Assembly: GCA_963742535.1 (NCBI GenBank)
Contig: CAVUMC010000002.1
Location: forward strand, 2,294,001-2,358,000
Direction of reading: 5' to 3'
Source of the DNA: VRUE01 sp963742535
GTDB lineage: Bacteria > Actinomycetota > Thermoleophilia > Solirubrobacterales > 70-9
Length of the DNA stretch: 64,000 nucleotides
Made by a program: the position numbers and the translations under genes. Numbering within the stretch: the first letter of the stretch is position 1; every line of letters starts with the position of its first letter. The notes under the pieces were generated by a model. That model did not search any database, had not been told where the DNA came from, and saw only the letters and a list, made by a program, of their open reading frames with translations. Positions 7,787-15,490 of this stretch are shown here, in pieces.

Positions 7787-8034
7787 TGCGAGGAGATCCC
7801 CATCGTTCCGCGCGGGTCACCGCTGTGCTCGGCCAGCTCTTCCAACTCGGCGATCTTGCGCTCGCCTTCGCGCCGCGCCGGGTCGTCGGCGGGCAAGGGC
7901 TCGATCAGCCGCCTGATCCGGTTGCGCACCTGCAGGGCGAAGTGGGGGGTGGAGGCGCCAGTGAGGGCGCGGATGTCCTCGGCGGTGACCCTGTGGCCTC
8001 CGCTGAGCAGGTCAGGGGTCTCCGCTTCGCTCAT
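7783..8034 (-). CDS. small hypothetical protein (83 aa)
   Basis: The ATG at 8034 overlaps the stop of the upstream gene (ATGA), and its own stop overlaps the start of the MBL-fold gene, so it is the middle gene of a tightly coupled three-gene operon. The protein is short and charged, with a helix HFALQVRNRIRRLIEPL and a second helix around GERKIAELEELAEH. No membrane segment or known motif. The longer reading frame that begins at 8124 was not used because the overlap and the composition change at 8034 fit better. Confidence 0.7.
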   Translation of the reverse strand: MSEAETPDLLSGGHRVTAEDIRALTGASTPHFALQVRNRIRRLIEPLPADDPARREGERKIAELEELAEHSGDPRGTMGISSH

Positions 8035-9437
8035 TCTTCCCCGCCGATCTTGGCCAGTTCGGCCAGCTGGTCGATTTCTGCTTGCTGGTTCACGTCGATG
8101 GCCTCCTGGTCGCCGATCACCCAAACGTGGTTGTAGAAGGCGCGGGTCGGGTCGATCGTGTAGCCGGGCTTGATGTCGAGAAAGTATTCCCGCAGCGGCA
8201 CTGGCAGCGTATCGGCGTCATCGGTGAGCAACAGCGGTCCCCAGGTGCCGGAGGCGGATAGCGGAGAGGCGATCGCGCCCAGCAGCGGCTCGTCACTGCG
8301 GGCGACGACGAGGCCGTGCCCGGGGTCGTTGATGTTCCAGCCGAAACCGCCGCTCGAATAGCGGGCCAGGGCAATCGCGTTTTCGACCGGCTCCTCGCCC
8401 GAGACGCGTTGCACCGGGTTGCCGATCTTGGCGACTTCGCGCACGACGCCGGAGGAGATTGCCGTGGAGGGGCCGAGGACGAAGACAGGGGTCTTCGGGT
8501 CTTTGCTCAGTGCTCCCGCGGTCTCCTTTGGCAGCTTGCCGGCACCGCTGAACAGGACCACGTCCCCGGAGCGCGCCGCCCAGGCCGCGGCGGGTGTGGC
8601 GAATTCCGGCTTGTCTTCAGAGACGAGGACGATGTGCCGCGGCGACCCGCCGAGCAGCTTGTTCCGCAAAGCCTCGATCGCCACCGCGAGGGCTGCCGGA
8701 TCGGTTCCTTTGGCCCTGTCCACACGCAGGTCATCAGGCGCCGCGGCGGAGCCGATCGCGAAGGCCTGGAATTTTTCGGTGGCCGGGCTTCCCTGCGGGT
8801 CGAGCGTCGCCAGTGCCTGCGAAGTGGGATCGGGAATCTCGCCACCGTCGGTGACGAGAAGCGGCGCCCGCACGGGCGCCGACATCAGCACCGCCGCTGC
8901 CACTGCGCCCTGCCAATCGTCTTCGTCGACCAAGGTGACCGCCTTGGGTCGCTGCGCGACTTTGGCCGAGGGGAAGACGGCGAGCGCGATTCCGGCCGCG
9001 GTGGTCGCCGCGTCTTCACCGCCGACCCGGGTCGTGTTGTTGGTCGCAAAGGCGGGATAGCCCAATTCTTCGGCTGCTTCAGCCGTAGGTGTCTGCTTTT
9101 CCTCTGCTTCTTCGGGCGGGGGCTGGGTTGGCGCGGGCGCCGGTTTTTCCGCCGGCTTGTTAGAGCCGCCACCGCCGAGCACCGCGGCAAGGAGAAAGAC
9201 GATCGCGATCAGCACCAGCCCGCCGATCGCCTTCAGTGCGGTCGGTATCGGCCTGCGCTCTTTCTTTTCTGGCTTTGGCGCCGGCGGGGCTTTTGCCGCC
9301 TCGACCTTTTTCTCTGTCGTGGCCGACGGCTTCTGGGGCGCGGCATCTTTCGCGCTCGCCCCCGTGCTCTCCGCGGGTTTCTTCGGCGCCGATGGGGGGG
9401 TCGGCAGATCGGCGTTGATGGGGCGTTTTCCGGCCAA
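8031..9437 (-). CDS. membrane-anchored protein with cell-wall-binding-repeat-2-like domain
   Basis: A 468-aa protein: about 65 residues of P/A/K-rich cytoplasmic tail, one membrane segment (LVLIAIVFLLAAVLGGGG, about residues 75-95), a P/E-rich linker, then a domain opening with FATNNTTRVGGEDAATTAAG and continuing with repeated APLLVTDGGEIPDPTSQAL-type units. That pattern resembles cell-wall-binding repeat 2 (PF04122), so attachment to cell-wall polymer is a reasonable guess. It starts with TTG at 9437, with TACCGT 7 nt upstream on the minus strand. First gene of an operon with the 83-aa protein and the MBL-fold hydrolase. Confidence 0.7.
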   Translation of the reverse strand: MAGKRPINADLPTPPSAPKKPAESTGASAKDAAPQKPSATTEKKVEAAKAPPAPKPEKKERRPIPTALKAIGGLVLIAIVFLLAAVLGGGGSNKPAEKPAPAPTQPPPEEAEEKQTPTAEAAEELGYPAFATNNTTRVGGEDAATTAAGIALAVFPSAKVAQRPKAVTLVDEDDWQGAVAAAVLMSAPVRAPLLVTDGGEIPDPTSQALATLDPQGSPATEKFQAFAIGSAAAPDDLRVDRAKGTDPAALAVAIEALRNKLLGGSPRHIVLVSEDKPEFATPAAAWAARSGDVVLFSGAGKLPKETAGALSKDPKTPVFVLGPSTAISSGVVREVAKIGNPVQRVSGEEPVENAIALARYSSGGFGWNINDPGHGLVVARSDEPLLGAIASPLSASGTWGPLLLTDDADTLPVPLREYFLDIKPGYTIDPTRAFYNHVWVIGDQEAIDVNQQAEIDQLAELAKIGGEE

Positions 9438-9493
9438 GGGCGGAACGGTACAGGCGGGGCGGTGGCTGGCTGGTCAGCTAACCTTCGACGGAC

Positions 9494-9515
9494 TGGTTGA
9501 CTGACCAGTCAATCG
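9494..9515. promoter_or_regulatory. TetR-type palindromic operator, copy B
   Basis: TTGACTGACCAGTCAA at 9497-9512 is identical to 327-342, and the identity extends over 22 bp. It lies 38 bp before the ATG of an acyl-CoA dehydrogenase gene and on the other side before the cell-wall-binding-like gene, which starts with TTG at 9437. It links this gene to the thiolase locus as one regulon. Confidence 0.75.
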
Positions 9516-9550
9516 GTCGCGCCAAACCGCCCAGCTTGAGGAAGGGAACC

Positions 9551-10819
9551 ATGGATTTCGCACTGAACGACGAGCAGCTGGAGTACAAGGAGCGCTGCCG
9601 GACCTTCGCCCGCGAGGTGATCAGGCCCGCCGCCCGCAAGCACGATGAAGAGGAGAGCACCCCCTGGGAGGTGATCAAGGAGGCGCGCAAGCAGGGCTTC
9701 GGCGGCCTCGAGGGCATCCAGCGCAATGCGGCCGACGAGCAGGGCCAGATGCAGGTGATCTCGGCTGAGGAGTTCCACTGGGGCTGCGCCGGCACCGCCC
9801 TGGCAATCTCCGGCTCCGGCCTCGCCGCCGCCGGCATCGCTTCGTCAGGCACCCCTGAACAGATCGGCCAGTGGGTCCCGGAGTGCTTCGGCAGTGGCGA
9901 CGAGATCAAGCTCGGCGCCTACGCCGTCACCGAGCCCCAAGCTGGGTCCGACGTGAAGAGCTTGAAGACGACTGCCAAACGCGATGGCGACGAGTGGGTC
10001 CTCAACGGCACCAAGGTCTTCATCACCAATGGCGGCATCGCCGACGTCCACGTCGTCGTCGCCACCGTTGATCCGGCGCTGGGCACCCGCGGCCAGGCCT
10101 CCTTCGTGATCGGCAAGGACACCCCCGGCTTGGCCCAGGGCAAGAAGGAGTCCAAGCTCGGGATCCGCGCCTCGCACACCGCTGAGATCGTCCTCGACGA
10201 TTGCCGAATCCCGGTCGAGAACCTGCTCGGCGGCGAGGAGAAGCTGGAGCGCAAGCTGCAGCGGGGCAGGGAAGGTAAGAAGTCAAGCGGTGCCGACGCC
10301 CTCGCGACTTTCGAGATGACCCGCCCGTTGGTCGGCGCCTCAGCCCTCGGCATCGGCCAGGCGGCCTACGAGTGGACCCTCGAGTACCTCGACGGGCAGA
10401 AGGTCGAGGGCAGGCCGGCACTGCAGGAGCAGCGCATCCAGCAGACGCTCGCCGACGTTGCCACCGAGATCGAATCGGCCCGGCTGTTGGTCCAGCGCGC
10501 CGCCTGGATGGGTCGCAACGGGATCCCGATGCGCGGCGGCCAGGGCTCGATGTCGAAGCTCAAGGCCGGTGACGTGACAATGTGGGCGACGACCATTCTG
10601 ATGGACCTGGTCGGCCCCTACGCCTGGAGCGCCGAGTGCCCGCTGGAGAAGTGGTTCCGCGACGCCAAGATCTACCAGCTGTTCGAGGGCACGGCGGAGA
10701 TCCAGCGCATGGTCATCTCTCGCATGCAGGCGCGCGAATATGCCGAGCGGTTGGGATACGCGGCGGAAGTCGCTGACCAGGCAATGGCGGAGAAGCCGAA
10801 GGAGCCGGTTCCGGCGTAA
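9551..10819 (+). CDS. acyl-CoA dehydrogenase
   Basis: A 422-aa FAD-dependent acyl-CoA dehydrogenase. It shows the FAD/substrate segment LGAYAVTEPQAGSDVKSLKT, the WVLNGTKVFITNGG strand pair, the GIRASHTAEIVLDDCRIP loop and the C-terminal IYQLFEGTAEIQRMVISR with its EGT motif. The ATG at 9551 is preceded by an AGGAAGG ribosome binding site and by operator copy B; a longer in-frame start at 9497 would lie inside the operator and is rejected. An insertion around residues 230-250 (LERKLQRGREGKKSSG) is less common in the family. Likely a fatty-acyl-CoA dehydrogenase under the same repressor as the thiolase. Confidence 0.9.
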   Translation: MDFALNDEQLEYKERCRTFAREVIRPAARKHDEEESTPWEVIKEARKQGFGGLEGIQRNAADEQGQMQVISAEEFHWGCAGTALAISGSGLAAAGIASSGTPEQIGQWVPECFGSGDEIKLGAYAVTEPQAGSDVKSLKTTAKRDGDEWVLNGTKVFITNGGIADVHVVVATVDPALGTRGQASFVIGKDTPGLAQGKKESKLGIRASHTAEIVLDDCRIPVENLLGGEEKLERKLQRGREGKKSSGADALATFEMTRPLVGASALGIGQAAYEWTLEYLDGQKVEGRPALQEQRIQQTLADVATEIESARLLVQRAAWMGRNGIPMRGGQGSMSKLKAGDVTMWATTILMDLVGPYAWSAECPLEKWFRDAKIYQLFEGTAEIQRMVISRMQAREYAERLGYAAEVADQAMAEKPKEPVPA

Positions 10820-10820
10820 G

Positions 10821-10929
10821 GGACTATCCCGGCAGGGGTTCACTTAACTTTTTCGGTGGAGACGCGGTAGCTGGCGCCGCGAGGAATTGCCGAAAAGTAC
10901 AAGACGTTCCACCCCTGCCGGGATAGTCC
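10821..10929. repeat. large intergenic hairpin element 1
   Basis: Perfect 19-bp inverted arms at 10821-10839 and 10911-10929 enclose 71 nt that themselves contain a weaker inner inverted pair (TTTTTCGG at 10849-10856 against CCGAAAAG at 10891-10898) centred on the same point near 10875. The left arm starts 1 nt after the TAA of the acyl-CoA dehydrogenase gene. There is no T-run. Could be a long structured terminator region or a REP-like element. Confidence 0.7.
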
Positions 10930-10943
10930 TTAAGCTCGCAAGC

Positions 10944-11864
10944 GTGCACGCTCATTCGCACGCGCATGATCTCGACGCCCGGCGCGGGGACAGTCGCCAG
11001 CGGATGTGGATTGCTCTCGCGATCAATGCCGCGATGCTTCTTGCGGAGGCGGTGGGCGGGGTGCTCACTGGGTCGCTGGCCGTGCTTGCCGATGCTGGGC
11101 ACGTGCTCTCTGATGTCGGCGCGATTGCGCTGGCGCTGTTCGCGGCGGGGCTGGCAGCTCGGCCCGCAGGGGGGAGGATGACCTTTGGCTACCAGCGCTC
11201 GGAGATCCTCGCGGCGCTGGTCAACGGCCTGCTGCTCGTTGCCGTCGCGATCGTGATCGGCTACGCCGCGATTGGTCGTCTTGGCGATCCGCCCTCGATC
11301 GACGGGGGCGGAGTGCTTGGCCTTGGCCTGCTCGGCTTGGCCGGGAACGTCGCCGCGACCGCGGTGTTGGCCCGGGGCGAGCGCGCCGATGTCAACCTCG
11401 AGGGGGTGCTGCGGCACTCCGCCGCCGACGCCCTCGGCTCGATCGGCGTCGTCCTCGCCGGCGTGGTCGTCCTCGCCGGTGGTTCGCCGGTGGTCGACCC
11501 GATCGTCAGCCTGGTGATCTCCCTGCTGATTCTGCTCTCCTCCTGGCGCTTGATCAAGGAGCCGCTCGACGTGCTGATGGAGGCGGCACCGGCGGGCATC
11601 GACGTTGATGTCGCCGGGGCGGAGATCTGTGCCGAGGAGGGTGTCCTCTCGGTGCACGACCTGCACATATGGACCGTGACCTCTGGGTTCGGCGCGCTCG
11701 CCGCCCACGTCGTCGTCGCCGCGGACTGCGATCGCGACCTGGTGCGGGCCCGGATCGAGCTCCTCCTGCACGAGCGTTTCGGCATTGACCACACCACTCT
11801 GCAGATGGAGGACCATGCCCCGGAGGGTCTCCTTCACGTCGAGAACGCCCCGCCCGGCGCCTGA
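10944..11864 (+). CDS. cation diffusion facilitator (CDF) transporter
   Basis: A 306-aa CDF family membrane protein that exports Zn2+ or a similar divalent metal in exchange for protons. It opens with a histidine-rich tail (VHAHSHAHDLDARRG), then membrane helices carrying the metal-site motif LADAGHVLSD (HxxxD) and the second site HSAADALGS, and ends with the cytoplasmic CDF C-terminal domain (HDLHIWTVTSG). The GTG at 10944 was chosen because it begins the His-rich tail and has TAAGCT 7 nt upstream; an in-frame start at 10887 would lie within the intergenic hairpin. No metal-sensor gene is next to it. Confidence 0.9.
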   Translation: MHAHSHAHDLDARRGDSRQRMWIALAINAAMLLAEAVGGVLTGSLAVLADAGHVLSDVGAIALALFAAGLAARPAGGRMTFGYQRSEILAALVNGLLLVAVAIVIGYAAIGRLGDPPSIDGGGVLGLGLLGLAGNVAATAVLARGERADVNLEGVLRHSAADALGSIGVVLAGVVVLAGGSPVVDPIVSLVISLLILLSSWRLIKEPLDVLMEAAPAGIDVDVAGAEICAEEGVLSVHDLHIWTVTSGFGALAAHVVVAADCDRDLVRARIELLLHERFGIDHTTLQMEDHAPEGLLHVENAPPGA

Positions 11865-11874
11865 ATCGCAAGCC

Positions 11875-11902
11875 CACTTGCAGGATTAATTCCCTGCAAG
11901 TG
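11875..11902. repeat. hairpin between CDF and M23 genes
   Basis: CACTTGCAGG at 11875-11884 and CCTGCAAGTG at 11893-11902 form a perfect 10-bp stem with an 8-nt AT-rich loop. It starts 10 bp after the CDF stop codon and ends 31 bp before the M23 start, so it may be a terminator without T-run or an operator for the M23 gene. Confidence 0.55.
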
Positions 11903-11933
11903 ACCGCATCTCGACTGGGCTAGCCTCGCTCGG

Positions 11934-13118
11934 ATGCTTAAGTCCCGCTTGGCCCTGGCGGCGCTTCTTGTCGCCGCGGCGGCGCTGACGATGATGCTCG
12001 CAGCCAGCGTCGCTCCCGCCGAAGACCTCGAATCGAAGCTTGACGCCAAGGAAGCGAAGCTCTCCAAGGCGCACGAACGCTCCGGCGTGCTGACTTCGAC
12101 CATCTCCAGCTACGGGGAGCGCATTGACCGCCTCACCGGCGAGGTTGCCAGCTTGCGTAACCAAGAAGCCGCGGTGAAAGTCCGCCTCGACGCCAAGCAG
12201 GCCGAACTGGATCGCGCCGTCGCCGTGCTCGACGTGGCGAAGCAGCGCCTGGCCAAAATGCGCGCTCACCTGAAACGGGCCTTGATCGCCTTGCGCGATC
12301 GAATGGTCGCGATCTATGAGACCGGCACGCCCGACGTGCTCAGCGTCATTGTCGGCGCCAACGGCTACGACGACCTGATCGATCGGACCGAATATCTCAA
12401 CCGCATTCGCGGCAACGACGAAGCAGTTGTCGGGCGGGTGCGCCAACTGCGCGACCAGATTCAGGGCACCGTGGCGCGCTTGCGCAGTGCCAAGAACCAA
12501 ATCGAGGCCGCCCGCGACGCGATCGCCGCCGAAGAGCAGGCGCTGGCAAGCGCACGGGCGGCTGTGCAGAGCCGCCAATCGGCCCTCGTCTCAGCGCGGG
12601 CCGACCGCGTTGCGGCGCTGAAGAAGATCGAAACGACCGAAGAAGACCTCGACGGCGACGTCGCCGAAATCCAGGCGGAACTCGCCGCCCAGCTCGGGGA
12701 AATGGCCTCATCGCCGCTCCCCGCCGGACCGATTCGCCAGGGTTCGGGCCAATTCATCTGGCCGGTTGACGGCCCAGTCGTCTCCGGCTTCGGCGAACGC
12801 TGGGGGCGTATGCACGAGGGCATCGACATCGCCGTGCCCGCCGGCACGCCGATCCGCGCCGCCGCTGACGGCACCGTGGTCCTGATGCAGTCCGAAGCGG
12901 AAAGTGGCGGCTACGGCAACTTCACCTGCCTCGACCACGGCGGCGGGCTGCAGACCTGTTACGCCCACCAGTCGGCTTTCGCGGTCAGCTCCGGTCAGAG
13001 CGTCTCTCAGGGCGACGTGATCGGTTACGTCGGCTGCACCGGCCACTGCTTCGGCGACCACCTCCACTTCGAGGTGAGGATCGGCGGCGCCCCCACCGAT
13101 CCGCTCGGCTACCTCTAG
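11934..13118 (+). CDS. secreted M23 (LytM-type) peptidase with coiled-coil domain
   Basis: A 394-aa exported protein: signal peptide (residues 1-29, cut near VAPAED), a long coiled coil (about 30-250, heptads such as LDAKEAKLSKAHERSG), then an M23 zinc endopeptidase domain. Metal ligands are H294 and D298 in HEGID and H378 of HLHFE (376-380), with H376 as partner. Such coiled-coil M23 proteins (EnvC/NlpD-like, or RipA-like partners) cut peptidoglycan or activate amidases at division. TAGCCT 7 nt before the ATG suggests a leaderless mRNA. The stop codon lies inside the left arm of a large hairpin. Confidence 0.88.
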   Translation: MLKSRLALAALLVAAAALTMMLAASVAPAEDLESKLDAKEAKLSKAHERSGVLTSTISSYGERIDRLTGEVASLRNQEAAVKVRLDAKQAELDRAVAVLDVAKQRLAKMRAHLKRALIALRDRMVAIYETGTPDVLSVIVGANGYDDLIDRTEYLNRIRGNDEAVVGRVRQLRDQIQGTVARLRSAKNQIEAARDAIAAEEQALASARAAVQSRQSALVSARADRVAALKKIETTEEDLDGDVAEIQAELAAQLGEMASSPLPAGPIRQGSGQFIWPVDGPVVSGFGERWGRMHEGIDIAVPAGTPIRAAADGTVVLMQSEAESGGYGNFTCLDHGGGLQTCYAHQSAFAVSSGQSVSQGDVIGYVGCTGHCFGDHLHFEVRIGGAPTDPLGYL

Positions 13119-13282
13119 TAGGGCTTGGCGAAACCCCCGCGCACATCTGGCGGCGGCGGACGCTGCGCGGTACGGCGTCCTCGGGCGGCCAAATAGCGCT
13201 GCTATTCGGTCTCCCTGCGTCCTTGTCCCGCTTGGTCCGGCGCTCGCCAGTCGCACACCCGGGTTTCGCCAAGCCCTACTAG
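13115..13282. repeat. large intergenic hairpin element 2
   Basis: Perfect 22-bp inverted arms at 13115-13136 and 13261-13282 flank 124 nt. Inside them CTGGCGGCGGCGGAC near 13146-13160 faces GTCCGGCGCTCGCCAG near 13236-13251, and the tip is AATAGC-GCT-GCTATT at 13192-13206; all share a centre near 13199, so the whole 168 bp can fold as one long hairpin. The left arm includes the TAG of the M23 gene. Confidence 0.75.
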
Positions 13283-13384
13283 CACTCCGGGTTTTTGGTC
13301 CCAAAAAGGGCCGAACTACTCAAAATTCCTTAGGAAATCCAATTATTAGGTATGTCCTTGGGGTTGGGGCATGGGACCCTGGGT

Positions 13385-14137
13385 ATGAAGCGACGAGGCA
13401 CGGGAATGATTCGTCAGGCTCATACCTATCTCGCGGGAGCGGTGTCAGGCACAGCGTTGGTTGCCGCTGCCGTGGTCGCCTTCGTCATGCTCGTTTCTTT
13501 TCAGGCTCTGCGCGATTGGCCGCTGACCGATCTCAACATCGGCGGTGGCGATGCAGCCAGCACGCCGAGCCAGGGAACCGGTGGCACCCGTGCCGGCGCG
13601 GCGCAGGCGACTCCTGTCGCGGGGGCCGCGGGAGCATCCGCTGCTACGACCGGGGCACGCGGTCGGGCGGGGGTGGACCGGAGCCCCACGGGCAGCGGTA
13701 GCAACGCCGCGGTCGACGCCAGTCCGGCGGCGACGGCATCACCGGTGCCCGCGAGCGGATCCCCTGGCTCCAGCCCGACCAACCAGGCTCCTGGCAACAC
13801 CTCCAACCCGAGTGGCTCGGCGAGCTCCGGCAGCCCGGCGGGTGGCAACAACGGTAGCGGCGGTGGCGGTGCCTCGAACCCGGGCACCAGCGGCTCAGGC
13901 TCCGGCACCAGCGGTTCGTCCTCAACCTCGGAAGCGGTTACCGGCACGGTCAACAAAACCGTCTCCGGTGTCGACCAGGTCACCGGTGGCGCGCTCGGCA
14001 GCACCGGCGTCACCAAAGTCACCGAAGAAACCGTCAACAACGTCGCTGGGCCCGAATCGGTCGTCGGCAAAACCGTCGACGAAACCGTGAAAACGGTCAA
14101 CGAAACGGTCGGCGGACTGCTCGGCGGCAAACACTAG
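13385..14137 (+). CDS. membrane protein with G/S/T-rich low-complexity region
   Basis: About 250 aa: a short basic N-terminus, one membrane segment (SGTALVAAAVVAFVMLVSF), an A/G/S/T/P-rich linker of roughly 130 residues (GSGSGTSGSSS-like) and a C-terminal valine/threonine repeat region of the type VTGTVNKTVSGVDQVTGG and VDETVKTVNETVGGLL. This suggests an extracellular or wall-spanning stalk, but no family is recognised. The start at 13385 (MKRRGTG) is a choice; an in-frame ATG at 13352 is also possible. Glutamate codons in the C-terminal part are GAA-biased, as in other exported proteins here. Confidence 0.65.
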   Translation: MKRRGTGMIRQAHTYLAGAVSGTALVAAAVVAFVMLVSFQALRDWPLTDLNIGGGDAASTPSQGTGGTRAGAAQATPVAGAAGASAATTGARGRAGVDRSPTGSGSNAAVDASPAATASPVPASGSPGSSPTNQAPGNTSNPSGSASSGSPAGGNNGSGGGGASNPGTSGSGSGTSGSSSTSEAVTGTVNKTVSGVDQVTGGALGSTGVTKVTEETVNNVAGPESVVGKTVDETVKTVNETVGGLLGGKH

Positions 14138-14185
14138 CCCGCCCTACCGCCGCGAGCAGCCCCTTAACCGTCACAATGCCCGCCT

Positions 14186-15490
14186 ATGGCGGAGCGCGGA
14201 CGAGCCGGTGCGGTGGCGGACCCGATTGAGGGATCGCCGGTCTACCCCACCGGCAGTCGCGTCAATGAGCGTGGCCACCTCGAGGTCGCCGGCTGCGATG
14301 TGGTCGATCTCGCGGCGGAGTTCGGCACTCCCGCCTACATCTACGCCGAGGACGACATGCGCGCCCGCGCCCGCGCCTACCGCACGGCCTTCGAACAGCG
14401 CGGCGCTGATTTCGAAGTGCTCTTCGCCAGCAAGTCGCTGCCCTGTACCGCCGCCTACCGCCTCTTTTCCGAGGAGGGACTGTCGGTTGACGTCGCCTCC
14501 GGCGGCGAGCTGCACATGGCCCTGCGCGCCGGTTTCGACCCGGCGCGCATCCACATGCACGGCAACAACAAGAGCGACGAGGAGATCCTCTTCGCCGCCC
14601 GCTCGGGCATCGGCCACCTGATCCTCGACTCCTTCGATGAGATCGACCGCTGCGAGCGCCTGCTCGAGCAGCCACAGGACGTGCTGATCCGGGTCACGCC
14701 GGGGATCAAGCCCTCGACCCACGACTACATCACCACCGGCCAGCTCGACTCCAAGTTCGGCTTCGGGCTCGAGGACGGGCTGGCGGCGCGGGCGATCGAG
14801 CGAGTGCTCGCCTCCGACGTGCTCGAGCTGACCGGCCTGCACGCCCACATCGGCTCCCAGATCTTCGAGCTCGAGCCCTACACGCTGGCGATCCGGGCGC
14901 TCGGCGAGCTTGCCGGCGACTGGTGCAGGATCGTCAACGTCGGTGGTGGCCTTGGGATCGCCTACGCCGCCGAGGACGAGCCGCCCTCGATCGATTCCTA
15001 TGTCGACGTCAAGGTACGCGGCATCTCCGAGGTCTTCGGCGATGGGGTCAAGATCCTGATCGAGCCGGGACGCTCGCTTGTCGGCAACGCCGGCATCACC
15101 GCCTACCGCGTCGGCACCGTCAAGGAGATCCCTGGCGTGCGTACCTACGTCGCCGTTGACGGCGGCATGTCGGACAACCTGCGGCCGATGCTCTACGGCG
15201 CGCGCTACGAAGCGTTGATCGCCGATCGCGCCAGCGATCCGGCCGAGGACCTGGCGACGATCGCCGGCATGCACTGTGAGTCGGGCGACATCATCGTCCG
15301 CGACGCGCTGCTCGCCGAGCCGGCCGTCGGCGATGTCCTCGTCACCCCGGCGACCGGTGCCTACGGCTACGCGATGGCCAGCAACTACAACGGCGTCACC
15401 CGCCCGCCGGTGCTCTTCTGTCGCGAGGGCGAGGCGCGCGTGGTCGTGCGCCGCGAGACCTACGAGGACCTGACTTCGCGCGATGCCTGA
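14186..15490 (+). CDS. lysA: diaminopimelate decarboxylase
   Basis: A 434-aa PLP-dependent fold-III decarboxylase that converts meso-diaminopimelate to L-lysine and CO2. The PLP lysine is K83 (FASKSLP), HGNNKS follows the usual substrate loop, HIGSQI is the conserved strand near residue 220, the glycine-rich phosphate site is VGGGLGI, and C364 lies in HCESGDI, where the catalytic dimer-partner cysteine is found. Length is normal. It overlaps hom by 8 bp and heads the lysA-hom-thrC-thrB cluster, so aspartate-family amino acids are made from one transcript. Confidence 0.93.
   Translation: MAERGRAGAVADPIEGSPVYPTGSRVNERGHLEVAGCDVVDLAAEFGTPAYIYAEDDMRARARAYRTAFEQRGADFEVLFASKSLPCTAAYRLFSEEGLSVDVASGGELHMALRAGFDPARIHMHGNNKSDEEILFAARSGIGHLILDSFDEIDRCERLLEQPQDVLIRVTPGIKPSTHDYITTGQLDSKFGFGLEDGLAARAIERVLASDVLELTGLHAHIGSQIFELEPYTLAIRALGELAGDWCRIVNVGGGLGIAYAAEDEPPSIDSYVDVKVRGISEVFGDGVKILIEPGRSLVGNAGITAYRVGTVKEIPGVRTYVAVDGGMSDNLRPMLYGARYEALIADRASDPAEDLATIAGMHCESGDIIVRDALLAEPAVGDVLVTPATGAYGYAMASNYNGVTRPPVLFCREGEARVVVRRETYEDLTSRDA

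Noticed and set aside
11875..11902. c-di-AMP riboswitch before the M23 gene
   Set aside because: Only a simple 10-bp hairpin is present; the conserved multi-helix core is absent and the start seems leaderless.
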